From: Paenibacillus naphthalenovorans | Lineage (GTDB): Bacteria; Bacillota; Bacilli; Paenibacillales; NBRC-103111 | DNA length: 64,000 bases | Reading direction: 5' to 3' | Assembly (NCBI RefSeq): GCF_900099895.1 | Contig: NZ_FNDY01000001.1 | Coordinates: forward strand, 434,001 to 498,000 | Shown here: positions 7,383 through 15,662 of the stretch, in pieces | Position numbering within the stretch: the stretch's first letter is position 1 | Layout: each line of letters opens with the position of its first letter | Notes under the pieces: model-generated | Told to the model about the DNA's origin: nothing | The model's input: only the letters and a program-made list of their open reading frames with translations | Databases searched by the model: none | Position numbers and translations under genes: made by a program

Positions 7383-8867
7383 GTGGATACTTTTCAACAA
7401 CTGCTGCATGGCTTTCAAATTGCGACGAGCTGGGAATCGTTATTGTACGTATGGATTGGCGTTTCTGTCGGCACATTAATCGGCATGCTTCCGGGACTCG
7501 GGCCGATCACCGCGATATCCGTGATGATTCCTGTCAGCTACGGGATGAATCCTACGCTTGCACTGATCATGATGGCCGGCGTTTATTATGGAGCGATGTA
7601 CGGCGGCTCCACCACATCGATCCTGATTAACACCCCGGGCGAATCCTCCTCCGTCGTGACGACGCTTGACGGCTACCAGCTTGCAAAACAGGGGAAGGCC
7701 GGCAAGGCGCTTGCCGTTGCGGCCATCGGTTCGTTCACAGGCGGAACGATCAGTGTCGTTCTGCTCATGTTATTTGCGCCATATTTGGCGGAAATCGCTT
7801 TGTCGTTTGGTCCTCCTGAATATTTTTCGCTTGTTTTCCTGGGGCTCATTACGGTGTCCAGTTTGTTTGACGGCTCCAAGATAAAGGCGATGATCTCCGT
7901 CGTCGCCGGATTTATGGTTGCTACCGTCGGAATCGATGCCCAGACCGGAACACCGCGGTTTACTTTTGATTCCGTGTTCCTGTTGGAAGGATTTGATTTC
8001 TTGATCATTGCTCTGGGACTTTTTGCGTTAGCTGAAGTGAGCTCCCTTATCATCCACCGGAATGAAGCCCTCCATGACAGAAAGGCCATCGGAAGTCTGC
8101 TGTTGAGCAAAAAAGAGATCAAGGAGATCACCGGCCCCACGCTGCGGCAGTCCTTTTTTGGCTTTGTGATCGGTGTTTTGCCCGGTGCGGGGGCGTCCAT
8201 CTCCTCGTTTCTCGCCTATATTACCGAAAAACGCTTGTCCAAAAATCCGGCTGCATTCGGGAAAGGCTCCTTGGTTGGCGTAGCTGCACCGGAAACGTCC
8301 AATAACGCGGCGTCTGGCGGCGCTTTCGTCCCTTTACTGAGTCTTGGAATCCCCGGTTCGGGGACGACGGCCGTTCTGCTGGGAGCTTTTTTGGTGATGG
8401 GCATCCAGCCGGGGCCATTGCTGTTCCAGGACCATCCCGATATTTTCTGGGGCGTCATTGCAAGCATGTACGTGGGAAACATCTTCCTGCTGATCTTGAA
8501 TCTCCCTTTAATCCCGTACATTTCACGGTTGATGTATATACCCAGAGCCATGCTGATTCCGCTCATTATTACGTTTTGCTTTATCGGGGTCTATGTGATC
8601 GGAAGCAATGTATTTGATTTGTATATGCTGGTCCTCTTCGGGATGATCGGGTATTTCATGTACTTATACTCATTTCCTGCAGCTCCGTTCATTCTGTCTT
8701 TTATTTTGGGAGAAATGATGGAGCAATCGTTCCGCCAATCGATGACCGCTTCCAACGGAAGTCTAATGATCTTTATCGACCGTCCGATCTCGCTTTCTTT
8801 ACTGATCCTCACAGTCATCATACTTGTGTTTCCGATGGCAAAAAAGCTGCTGCTCAAGCGGCGTTGA
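7383..8867 (+). CDS. tctA: TctA large membrane subunit
   Basis: 494 residues, about eleven or twelve helices. Diagnostic TctA stretches include GTLIGMLPGLGPITAIS near residue 30, GVYYGAMYGGSTTSILINTPG near residue 60 and GVLPGAGASISSF near 265, plus APETSNNAASGGAFVPLLSLGIPGSGTTAV. TctA forms the translocation pathway of the carboxylate transporter. The start is GTG at 7383 behind AGGAGGT. It is the last gene of the operon. No TctD/TctE-type sensor pair is nearby, so control must come from elsewhere. Confidence 0.93.
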   Translation: MDTFQQLLHGFQIATSWESLLYVWIGVSVGTLIGMLPGLGPITAISVMIPVSYGMNPTLALIMMAGVYYGAMYGGSTTSILINTPGESSSVVTTLDGYQLAKQGKAGKALAVAAIGSFTGGTISVVLLMLFAPYLAEIALSFGPPEYFSLVFLGLITVSSLFDGSKIKAMISVVAGFMVATVGIDAQTGTPRFTFDSVFLLEGFDFLIIALGLFALAEVSSLIIHRNEALHDRKAIGSLLLSKKEIKEITGPTLRQSFFGFVIGVLPGAGASISSFLAYITEKRLSKNPAAFGKGSLVGVAAPETSNNAASGGAFVPLLSLGIPGSGTTAVLLGAFLVMGIQPGPLLFQDHPDIFWGVIASMYVGNIFLLILNLPLIPYISRLMYIPRAMLIPLIITFCFIGVYVIGSNVFDLYMLVLFGMIGYFMYLYSFPAAPFILSFILGEMMEQSFRQSMTASNGSLMIFIDRPISLSLLILTVIILVFPMAKKLLLKRR

Positions 8868-8999
8868 AGCCGGCGTACATCAGCTTCTATTAATGGGCAG
8901 GCCATTATTGCTTGCATTAAACGAATACATAAGCATCCATGTTTCAACAAAGAATAATCACATCGCTTGTCTGTTACCTGGTGATGGCCGATCGAATTG

Positions 9000-9023
9000 A
9001 CTCCCCTAAAAGGGAGTTTTTTC
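9000..9023 (+). terminator. Terminator of the tct operon
   Basis: ACTCCC (9000-9005), loop of six, GGGAGT (9012-9017), then a run of six T. The 130 bases between tctA and this hairpin hold no recognisable gene. Confidence 0.8.
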
Positions 9024-9094
9024 ATTCGCTTTATTCGTATAAGGATATTTAAGATATCGAAATTCCAAACCTTTGATCATGGAGTGTTGCCTAA

Positions 9095-9262
9095 ATGAAA
9101 GAATCCGTATTGGCATTCATCGCCGGGCTTATCGTCGGGGTTGTTTTTAAATGGATAAAATTGCCGCTTCCCGCTCCGCCGGTCCTGCCCGGAGTACTGG
9201 GTATCGTGGGTATATACCTTGGCGGTATGCTTATGCAGCGATTGCTTGAATGGTTGAAATAA
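9095..9262 (+). CDS. XapX domain small membrane protein (55 aa)
   Basis: Translated directly: 55 residues, MKESVLAFIAGLIVGVVF, then KLPLPAPPVLPGVLGIVGIY and a short basic end. The two hydrophobic helices separated by the P-x-PAPPVLPG motif are those of the XapX (TIGR03510) family of tiny membrane proteins of unknown function. GGAGTG lies eight bases before the ATG. It is a single-gene unit after the tct terminator. Confidence 0.85.
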   Translation: MKESVLAFIAGLIVGVVFKWIKLPLPAPPVLPGVLGIVGIYLGGMLMQRLLEWLK

Positions 9263-9396
9263 AAGGCGACCGCGGGCCCTGCCGCGATCGGATGTTCGAA
9301 CTTTTGTCTCTATGAACCCATCGGCGCCTTGTAGTATACTAGTAGTCGGTCTTTTGACCGGCGGCTTAACAATGTACTGATGAAGGGGACGCTTAG

Positions 9397-10494
9397 ATGA
9401 AGTTTGACGTCGAGTATATTTCTTTTTTCGTAATCCAGGTGGAGGGAGAGGACGGACAAGGCGGCAAGCAAAGCAAGCATTACCAGACAATGGACGGGGA
9501 TGACTACTCCGCAAGCGAGCTCAGCGCGTTTTTGGACGGAGAGTTCACCAAAACCGCCAAACGCAAGGCCGAACGCAACCCGAAGTCGGAACAGGTGCCG
9601 ACGAAGATCGGCCGATTCGTTGTTGAGCCCGGATATGATCTGGACAGCAACCCGAACTATAATATGTTTGCCCGGCTGCGCACGGCGGAGACGATCGATT
9701 CGTTTATGGGCCATGCCGATGAGCTGGTGACCACCTATATGAATGCGAGTGCAATTCGGGGCGGCGCGATGTTCATTGTGCGGGCCAAGGCAAATCAATA
9801 TTTTGACGAGCCGTTTCTGTTCGTGTTCAAATGCGATTTCGAACAAAAAATTGCCCGGATTACGGACGAGCGCAGTCTATTGAATAAAGTGGAGATGGCG
9901 ATCAACGCCAAAAATATGAAATCCATAATGTACCCGCACATGCCGGAGCCGGGAATGATGGAGGTATGGGAGCTTAAGATTCACCAATCCTCGCATGCCC
10001 GATATTTTGAAGACTTCTTGAAGTTCGTCGAATACGAGAAATCGGTGCCCGAGCTGATGAGCGATCAGGTGCTCGGCTTCGTGCAGCAGTACGTTGAGCA
10101 GGTATACGAGGATCATCCGGAAGAAAAGGAGCGCGAGCTCGAAGAAATGGAGCTGTGGGCTCATAGCGAGAAGCGGGAGCTTCAGGAAAAATGGGATCAA
10201 AGCCAGGTGATCGAAGCCGCGTCGATGATGGTCGAGCAAAAGCCGGACCTCGAGATGAAGCTGAAGCTGGGAAATATGATCGTGAAGGCGCTGCTCGCCG
10301 ATTTTGGCGACCGGCTGCATATCGCCAAGCTGGGGGATCGATACGTCGTTGTGCTGGAAGGAGACGGACTGGAGTTTGACCGCGGGATCTCGCCGGTGGA
10401 GCTGCTGATGCCGGAGCCCCTGGATTCGCTTGTAGGCCGGCTCAAGGCCAAGGCTAGGGACGAAGAGCTGGCGGCAGCGGCATTGCCTTACTAG
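9397..10494 (+). CDS. DUF3900-like protein
   Basis: 365 residues, soluble, acidic. The start MKFDVEYISFFVIQVEGE and overall length resemble the Bacillus/Paenibacillus DUF3900 family, function unknown. Around residues 225-290 there is a highly charged helical stretch rich in Glu and Lys that could be a coiled coil. AAGGGGA is eight bases before the ATG, and TATACT at 9335-9340 is a possible -10 with a weak -35. Family assignment is from memory of the N-terminal motif and length. Confidence 0.75.
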   Translation: MKFDVEYISFFVIQVEGEDGQGGKQSKHYQTMDGDDYSASELSAFLDGEFTKTAKRKAERNPKSEQVPTKIGRFVVEPGYDLDSNPNYNMFARLRTAETIDSFMGHADELVTTYMNASAIRGGAMFIVRAKANQYFDEPFLFVFKCDFEQKIARITDERSLLNKVEMAINAKNMKSIMYPHMPEPGMMEVWELKIHQSSHARYFEDFLKFVEYEKSVPELMSDQVLGFVQQYVEQVYEDHPEEKERELEEMELWAHSEKRELQEKWDQSQVIEAASMMVEQKPDLEMKLKLGNMIVKALLADFGDRLHIAKLGDRYVVVLEGDGLEFDRGISPVELLMPEPLDSLVGRLKAKARDEELAAAALPY

Positions 10495-10509
10495 GGATTG
10501 GAAGAACGC

Positions 10510-10538
10510 TTGTTCGGATTGATCTCGTGTGATAAAAT
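10510..10538 (+). promoter_or_regulatory. Promoter of the small holin-like toxin gene
   Basis: TTGTTC (10510-10515), 17 bases, then TAAAAT (10533-10538) with TG one base upstream (extended -10). Transcription would start near 10545, giving an 80-base leader before the toxin ATG. Confidence 0.62.
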
Positions 10539-10623
10539 GGAAATTACAATTGAATCTTGGGTGGGCATGGTGTCCTTTCTCGACTGTAAGGTGTAACAGC
10601 CGAAGCAGGGAGGAGGTGAGGCC

Positions 10624-10719
10624 ATGGAAATCAATGATGCCATAACGATGATGTTGTTATTCGGCTCATTTCTCATTGCACTGCTAACATACATTAGTAA
10701 TAACTACAAGAAAAAATGA
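10624..10719 (+). CDS. Holin-like type I toxin (31 aa)
   Basis: Translated directly: 31 residues, MEINDAITMMLLFGSFLIAL followed by a second hydrophobic part and a C-terminal NNYKKK. The pattern of short acidic N-terminus, one membrane helix and polar lysine tail is that of the putative holin-like toxin family (Hol_Tox, related to TxpA/BsrG peptides). A very strong site GGAGGAGGTGA precedes the ATG. The coding region ends at a bidirectional terminator, and a strong opposing promoter lies 120 bases downstream, which is the classical layout of type I toxin/antisense RNA pairs. Confidence 0.8.
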   Translation: MEINDAITMMLLFGSFLIALLTYISNNYKKK

Positions 10720-10832
10720 GAACCCACCCTAAGGTTAGCGCCCAGGTGGGTTCTTTTCCGTTATGACCGGGAAGGGAAAACCCATCCAAGCCAATTGTGC
10801 GGACCAAGTGTTACCAGCACTTGGTCTTTGTT
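10711..10832 (-). ncRNA. Candidate antisense RNA antitoxin
   Basis: Predicted transcript of about 120 bases from the minus-strand promoter at 10839-10867 to the shared terminator. It is complementary to the last bases of the toxin ORF and the whole toxin 3' UTR. Its 5' part can form a 9-bp hairpin, GACCAAGTG/CACTTGGTC (about 10802-10826), a possible loop for first contact with the toxin mRNA. RNA boundaries are inferred from promoter and terminator only. Confidence 0.6.
10720..10757. terminator. Bidirectional terminator shared by toxin mRNA and antisense RNA
   Basis: GAACCCACC (10720-10728) and GGTGGGTTC (10745-10753) form a perfect 9-bp stem. TTTT follows on the plus strand. AAAAAA at 10711-10716 gives a T-run on the minus strand. 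Confidence 0.82.
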
Positions 10833-10838
10833 GTCTAT

Positions 10839-10867
10839 ATCATAACACGAACGACACCGATTGACAA
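10839..10867 (-). promoter_or_regulatory. Strong minus-strand promoter for the antisense RNA
   Basis: On the minus strand: TTGTCA (complement of 10862-10867), 17-base spacer, TATGAT (complement of 10839-10844) with an extended TGT just upstream. There is no plausible ORF with a ribosome site downstream on this strand, which argues for an RNA product. Confidence 0.75.
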
Positions 10868-10903
10868 CGAGACACTCCTCCCGGATGGACTGCAAGGCAT
10901 CCA

Positions 10904-12610
10904 TTAATGACCCTTGAATACGTCGAGCAGCAGATCGCCGCTGCGCTGTGTCTCCCAGGAGGCGGCGAAGCGCACTTGATGCGAAACGCCCAAAATATCG
11001 TAGCACTGGGCGAGGTGCTGCCGCGCCGTGCCGATAATGAGCGAGTGCAGGCGCACGAGCTTTGTCTTGCCCAGCTCGGCCAGCGCATCCCGCACGGGCG
11101 GGGAGACGGAGCCGACACCGTCGGTGACCATGATGAAATCGGCGTCATGATAGCGGGGCTCCGCGCGCACCAGCTCGATGCCCCGGCGAAGCGGGGCGTC
11201 GAAGTGCGTACCGCCGCCGAAGGCCATCTGCGCCAAGGCGTAGAACGCCGGCCAGTCAGGCTTCCGCCAATAGAGCGGATGCTCGATCAGCTCGCCGCGG
11301 GCGCCGAACAGGAGCAGATGAAAATCGCGTTTTTCCAGCATGCTGAAGGCCGCGAAGGTGGCGATGAAAATCTGCGCAAGCCGGAGTTTGCTGCCCCGCA
11401 TGGAATGGGAGGTGTCCAGCATGCAGATGACGGGACCTCTCTGAGGCTCCTCGGTCCAGCCGGAGATGTTATAGGTCAGCAGCTTGCTTTCCAGCCATTT
11501 GACCATAAAATACGCTTCGTAATCTTCATCGGCCAGCAGACTGGCCTCACTGGCAAGCATATGCGAGATATCTCCGGACTGCCGCAGGTCGTCATAGCTT
11601 TCAGGGACGCGAGGGGAGCGCAGCTTGCGGCGCCGGGCCTTCAAATGCTGCAATTGCCGGCCGACCTCCTGCAGGAAGGCGATCAGCTCCGGATGCCGTT
11701 TCAGCCTTTCAACCCACTGCATGTAATGCGTAAACTGCTGCCGATGCAGACGCCCCAGATCGCTGCCCCAGCGGCGGTTCGCAATCCGTTGACTGGCCTG
11801 CAGCAGCTCGAACACGTCCAGGCTTTCGGCATCTTCGCGTCCAAGCGATTCCTGCAGCGCCCGGTTCAACCAGCCTCCGAGCTGCTCTTCCAGCTGACGG
11901 ACGGTTTCCCGCTCCCGCCGGCTGATACGCTCCAGCTGCTTTTCGCGCTCGCCAAGCTCGGCCTCCGCTTTTGCAAGCTTCTGCCGCAGCTTGTCACGGC
12001 GAATGAAGTCGGTCTTCATCTCCTTCTGAAGTGAGCGGATCCGCTCCTTTAATGCGTCGATTTCCGCATGGACCAAAGGACGGCTGTCCAGTGCCGCCTG
12101 CTTTTCCTCGACATTCCGCTTGCCTCGCTGCAGGGTGTACCCGACAAGCCGAAGCTGCTCCAATTGTTTCTCGGTAAGGTGCTCTTGAACCTGCGACTGC
12201 TCCTGGCCCTGCTGCCGTTTTTGCTCATTCATTCCGATCGTCCTGAGCTGCTGTTCCTCGTGTTTTCTCCGCTTGACTTCCTGTTCGAAGCTTTCTGTCA
12301 GCCACATGAGCGATTTGAGCGCCGTTTTGAAGGAAGCGTTCACTTCGCCAATCGTCCGGGGATGGATAGTCCGGTAAAAAAATTGCTTCTGCAGCTCTCC
12401 GACCAGCCAGCGGTGAAACGGGGTAGCCTCGCCGCTGTAGTCGGCCTGCGGATTCGCCAGATAAAAGCATAAGAAGAAATCGGCGAACAGCTCAATGGTA
12501 AACCACGGCGTCCGCGATTCGGCTTCACGAATCCACTCCTGCGCCGTTCTGGAGGAGTGAACGTATCCGTCAAACACAAAGCGGTCGATCCGCGCGCAGC
12601 GTATGATCAT
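10904..12610 (-). CDS. ViaA-like protein with von Willebrand A domain
   Basis: 568 residues. The N-terminal half is helical, and residues about 160-260 are strongly charged and likely coiled coil. The C-terminal VWA domain has the metal site DTSHSM (DxSxS) near residue 402, a later Thr in GGGTHFD and the D in MVTDG. VWA proteins next to MoxR-type AAA ATPases act as partners for metal loading or complex assembly; this pair has the layout of E. coli RavA-ViaA. Start ATG at 12610 behind GAGGTGGTGG. It follows the ATPase gene by 21 bases and is surely co-transcribed. The client is unknown. Confidence 0.85.
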   Translation of the reverse strand: MIIRCARIDRFVFDGYVHSSRTAQEWIREAESRTPWFTIELFADFFLCFYLANPQADYSGEATPFHRWLVGELQKQFFYRTIHPRTIGEVNASFKTALKSLMWLTESFEQEVKRRKHEEQQLRTIGMNEQKRQQGQEQSQVQEHLTEKQLEQLRLVGYTLQRGKRNVEEKQAALDSRPLVHAEIDALKERIRSLQKEMKTDFIRRDKLRQKLAKAEAELGEREKQLERISRRERETVRQLEEQLGGWLNRALQESLGREDAESLDVFELLQASQRIANRRWGSDLGRLHRQQFTHYMQWVERLKRHPELIAFLQEVGRQLQHLKARRRKLRSPRVPESYDDLRQSGDISHMLASEASLLADEDYEAYFMVKWLESKLLTYNISGWTEEPQRGPVICMLDTSHSMRGSKLRLAQIFIATFAAFSMLEKRDFHLLLFGARGELIEHPLYWRKPDWPAFYALAQMAFGGGTHFDAPLRRGIELVRAEPRYHDADFIMVTDGVGSVSPPVRDALAELGKTKLVRLHSLIIGTARQHLAQCYDILGVSHQVRFAASWETQRSGDLLLDVFKGH

Positions 12611-12631
12611 GATGCCACCACCTCGACAAAG

Positions 12632-13933
12632 TTACAGCGTGTAATCATATTCGACGCCCGGAATCTCCCGGTCGAACAGTGTGCGGTAGAGTCCTTGCAG
12701 CGTCTGCAGCGTGCGCTCGCCCTGAATCCGGAGGTGCGTGTATTTCACGGCGTATTGGGCTGTTTGAACCAGCAGGAAATTCCGGTTTCGGATATAACCC
12801 GGCAAATCCTTTTCCCGCTGCAGCCACTGCACCAGCTTGCCGCGAAGCTCGCGGGCCGTTTCCTCCAGCTCCAACCGGCATTCCTCCAGATTGGCATTCG
12901 CTTTCTCTTGATCCTCTTTACTCAAACGGCCGCCTACTTCTTTCTTGAATTGGAAAGCATGGAGCTCTTCCTCTTTGGCGAGCCAATGCTTCGCAATCTG
13001 ATCGTAACGCTTAAGCGGCAGCTCCCGCTCCGTCTCCTGCTTCAAGGCGTCCTGGAATACCTTCTGAAAAAGCTCCCGCAATGTCCCGTAATCCTCCGGG
13101 AGGTCCCAGAGCATATGAGGGGTATAGACCGTATCCCAAACGCCGACCTCCGTGCGTCCGTTCAGCGCGGCCGACGTTTTCCAGACATGGCCTATTTTCC
13201 TCCAGCGCCGGTCGGACAGTACGAATTCCTTTTCTTCCATCCCGCTCTTCAACTGATACAGCATGTAAATCAGCGGTTCCGGTATGGTTACTTCTGCTGC
13301 CGCTCTCCGTACGGTTTCAATATCGCGCAGGGAAAGCAGCGGGGGCAGGGGATCATTCGGGATCTGGAACATACGTTCGTAACTGGACATTTGCTTTAAA
13401 TACCCGACCTCATACCGGATCAGGAACCGGTCGTACAGCGCCGCAAGCTGATCGTTTTCCTCCGGAAGCTCGTTGGAGGCCGCCATGAGGAACAGCAGGG
13501 GCACATGCTCTTTGGTCTGGCCGTTAAAAAAGATGCGTTCGTTCAAAATCGACAGAAGCGCATTCAGTATTGCGCTGTTCGCTTTAAATATTTCATCCAA
13601 AAAGGCAAAATCCGCCGCAGGCAAATACCCGTCGGTCTGCCTTATATATTGGTCCTGCTTCAGCTGTCTCAAGGAGACCGGCCCAAATATCTCGTCCGGC
13701 GTCGTAAAGCGGGTGAGCAAATATTCGAACCACCGCCCGCTGCCGAACAACTGGGAAACTGCTCGCGCCAGCTGGGATTTGGCTGTACCCGGCGGACCGA
13801 CCAAGAGCGCGTTCTCGCCGGCCATGAGTCCCAGCAGCAGCAAACGGATCAGCTCCTCCCGCTCGAGAAAACGAGACTCTAATTGGCCGATGGCTTCTTC
13901 CAATTTATTTTGAATCGTCTGCATTTCATTCAT
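12632..13933 (-). CDS. RavA-like MoxR-family AAA+ ATPase
   Basis: 433 residues. Residues 1-300 form a MoxR-type AAA+ module: Walker A GPPGTAKSQ near residue 43, the FTTPDEIFGPVS insert, Walker B FAFLDEIFK and sensor 1 MAASNELPE. The C-terminal 130 residues are charged and helical, as in RavA proteins where this part mediates oligomer or partner contact. It is the first gene of a two-gene unit with the VWA partner. AAGGAGGT lies 12 bases upstream of the ATG, rather far; the in-frame ATG at 13924 is an alternative. Confidence 0.87.
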   Translation of the reverse strand: MNEMQTIQNKLEEAIGQLESRFLEREELIRLLLLGLMAGENALLVGPPGTAKSQLARAVSQLFGSGRWFEYLLTRFTTPDEIFGPVSLRQLKQDQYIRQTDGYLPAADFAFLDEIFKANSAILNALLSILNERIFFNGQTKEHVPLLFLMAASNELPEENDQLAALYDRFLIRYEVGYLKQMSSYERMFQIPNDPLPPLLSLRDIETVRRAAAEVTIPEPLIYMLYQLKSGMEEKEFVLSDRRWRKIGHVWKTSAALNGRTEVGVWDTVYTPHMLWDLPEDYGTLRELFQKVFQDALKQETERELPLKRYDQIAKHWLAKEEELHAFQFKKEVGGRLSKEDQEKANANLEECRLELEETARELRGKLVQWLQREKDLPGYIRNRNFLLVQTAQYAVKYTHLRIQGERTLQTLQGLYRTLFDREIPGVEYDYTL

Positions 13934-14090
13934 AATCAGCGTAGTACCTCCTTCGGCCTTGTCACCCGGTATTTCTTCATTATTGTATCAGAGCGGACCA
14001 TTTTTCTCTAATCGGCCAAGGATTTTTATTCCAATGGGGTTCATGGTACAATAGAGAAGTCAGATTCCATGCCGATAAGGAGAGGATAAC

Positions 14091-14573
14091 ATGTCAGTCT
14101 ACGATTTCTCAGCCAAAACTATTGACGGAACAGAAAAGTCTCTCGCGGATTACAAAGGCAAGGTGCTATTGATCGTCAATACGGCCAGCGCTTGCGGATT
14201 AACCCCCCATTATAAAGGGCTTCAGGCGCTTTATGACAAGTACAAGGATCAGGGACTTGTTGTTCTCGGGTTTCCATGCAACCAGTTTGGCGGCCAGGAG
14301 CCAGGCACGGAAGAAGAGATTAAATCGTTTTGCGAGTTGAAATATCAGGTCACGTTCCCGATGTTCGCCAAAATCGACGTCAAAGGGGAGAACGCTCATC
14401 CGCTTTACACTTATTTGGTAAATAACGTTCCTGCAGATAGCCGCACCGGGGATATTGAGTGGAATTTCGTCAAGTTTCTGGTGAATCGTGACGGAGAGCC
14501 GGTCAAGCAGTTCTCGGCCCGTACCGAGCCTGAGGCGCTTGAAGAGGACATTAAAGCGCTGTTGAGCAAGTAA
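14091..14573 (+). CDS. Glutathione peroxidase-family thiol peroxidase
   Basis: 160 residues, normal length for bacterial Gpx (BsaA/GpoA type). The catalytic Cys is at 35 in NTASACGLTP; the Gln in FPCNQFGGQEPG and the Trp-Asn in WNFVKFLV complete the active site. The second Cys in FPCNQF is also present. In bacteria without glutathione such enzymes usually use thioredoxin to reduce peroxides. AAGGAGAGG precedes the ATG; TACAAT at 14047-14052 with an extended TGG is a likely -10. Single gene with its own terminator. Confidence 0.93.
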   Translation: MSVYDFSAKTIDGTEKSLADYKGKVLLIVNTASACGLTPHYKGLQALYDKYKDQGLVVLGFPCNQFGGQEPGTEEEIKSFCELKYQVTFPMFAKIDVKGENAHPLYTYLVNNVPADSRTGDIEWNFVKFLVNRDGEPVKQFSARTEPEALEEDIKALLSK

Positions 14574-14592
14574 TAAATTTACTTCCTGGAGG

Positions 14593-14633
14593 AACAGTCT
14601 GTCTTGCTGCGATTGCAGGGCGGGCTGTTTTTT
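14593..14633 (+). terminator. Terminator of the peroxidase gene
   Basis: A 15-bp stem, 14593-14607 with 14615-14629, with four G-U pairs and a seven-base loop, followed by six T. Confidence 0.85.
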
Positions 14634-14698
14634 AACACATTTTTCATAATGATGAAGGGAGATCTAAAAAACACCTTTTTCTCAGCTTCAAAAGGGTC

Positions 14699-14704
14699 TA
14701 TAAT
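14699..14704 (+). promoter_or_regulatory. larE: Likely -10 of the larE promoter
   Basis: Perfect TATAAT; the -35 region 17 bases upstream is only TTTTTC, so the promoter may be weak or activated. Confidence 0.5.
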
Positions 14705-14749
14705 AAGCAAGAGTGGATATACCAGCTCATACTCTGCAAACGTGTGCGA

Positions 14750-14775
14750 CAGGGAGAATCCGATGGATTTCCCTG
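14750..14775 (+). promoter_or_regulatory. Leader hairpin before larE
   Basis: CAGGGAGAATCC (14750-14761) pairs with GGATTTCCCTG (14765-14775) with one bulged base and a GAT loop. It ends about ten bases before the AAAGGAGG ribosome site, so it could influence translation. It matches no riboswitch class known to me. Confidence 0.45.
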
Positions 14776-14805
14776 CATGATGAAAGGAGGCTGGAACTGG
14801 CAGTC

Positions 14806-15648
14806 ATGGAGCAGCAAATAGAGCAAAAATATGAAAAACTTGGGGACATTCTCCGTTCTATGGACAAAGTCGTAGTCGCATTTTCCGGCGGTGTTGATAG
14901 CGCTTTTTTGTTGAAGGCGGCATTGGAATTTTTGGGTAAAGACCGTGTGCTTGCCATTACGGCCGATTCCGAAACGTATCCCGAACGGGAAAAGCATGAA
15001 GCGATCGCGCTGGCAAGCGAGCTGGGAGCGTCGCATGAAGTGATTCATACAAGTGAACTGAACATACCCGGATATGCGGAGAATCCGACAAACCGCTGTT
15101 ATTTTTGCAAAAACTCGCTGTTCGATCATTTGATTCCGATTGCAGAGGCGCGCGGCTACAAGCATGTCGTATTTGGCGCCATTGCGGACGACTTGGGTGA
15201 ACACCGCCCGGGACTGCAGGCCGCACATGAACGAGGCGTCCGCGCGCCGCTGCTTGAGGCGGGGATCAAGAAATCGGAGATCCGCCATTTGTCCCGCAAA
15301 TTCGGATTGAAAACATGGGATAAGCCGTCCTTCGCCTGCTTGTCCTCGAGAATACCTTACGGCGAGCTGATTACGGCTCAGAAGCTTTCCATGATCGATC
15401 AGGCGGAGGATTTTCTTATTCAGCTGGGCTTCCGTCAAGTACGCGTGCGTCAGCATGACACGCTGGCACGGATTGAAGTGCCGGCCTCCGAGCTGGCTGA
15501 GGTACTGGCCGTCGCGGAGACGGTGCATGCCAAGCTTAAGGAAATCGGCTACGCTTACGTCACCTTGGATTTGAAAGGCTACCGCTCGGGCAGCCTGAAC
15601 GAAGTGCTGCCGCAGGAGCAGCAAGCCGTTCAAGCAGCGGCGCAATAG
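14806..15648 (+). CDS. larE: LarE-family ATP-dependent sulfur transferase
   Basis: 280 residues from the ATG. PP-loop SGGVDS at residues 27-32 binds ATP; RCYFCK (Cys98, Cys101) and FACLSSR (Cys178) are present. LarE supplies sulfur to the nickel-pincer nucleotide cofactor of lactate racemase. Cys178 matches the sulfur-donating Cys of this family, and three active-site Cys are the pattern reported for Fe-S-cluster-binding LarE. Neither larA, larB nor larC is nearby, so a broader sulfur-transfer role is possible. Start: AGGAGG ends 15 bases before this ATG; a CTG at 14797 has better spacing. Stop overlaps the next gene's ribosome site. Confidence 0.85.
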   Translation: MEQQIEQKYEKLGDILRSMDKVVVAFSGGVDSAFLLKAALEFLGKDRVLAITADSETYPEREKHEAIALASELGASHEVIHTSELNIPGYAENPTNRCYFCKNSLFDHLIPIAEARGYKHVVFGAIADDLGEHRPGLQAAHERGVRAPLLEAGIKKSEIRHLSRKFGLKTWDKPSFACLSSRIPYGELITAQKLSMIDQAEDFLIQLGFRQVRVRQHDTLARIEVPASELAEVLAVAETVHAKLKEIGYAYVTLDLKGYRSGSLNEVLPQEQQAVQAAAQ

Positions 15649-15662
15649 GAGGCTAAGTGATC

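Noticed and set aside
8591-9025. Minus-strand open frame over the tctA end
   Set aside because: Mostly antisense to tctA and crosses the operon terminator.
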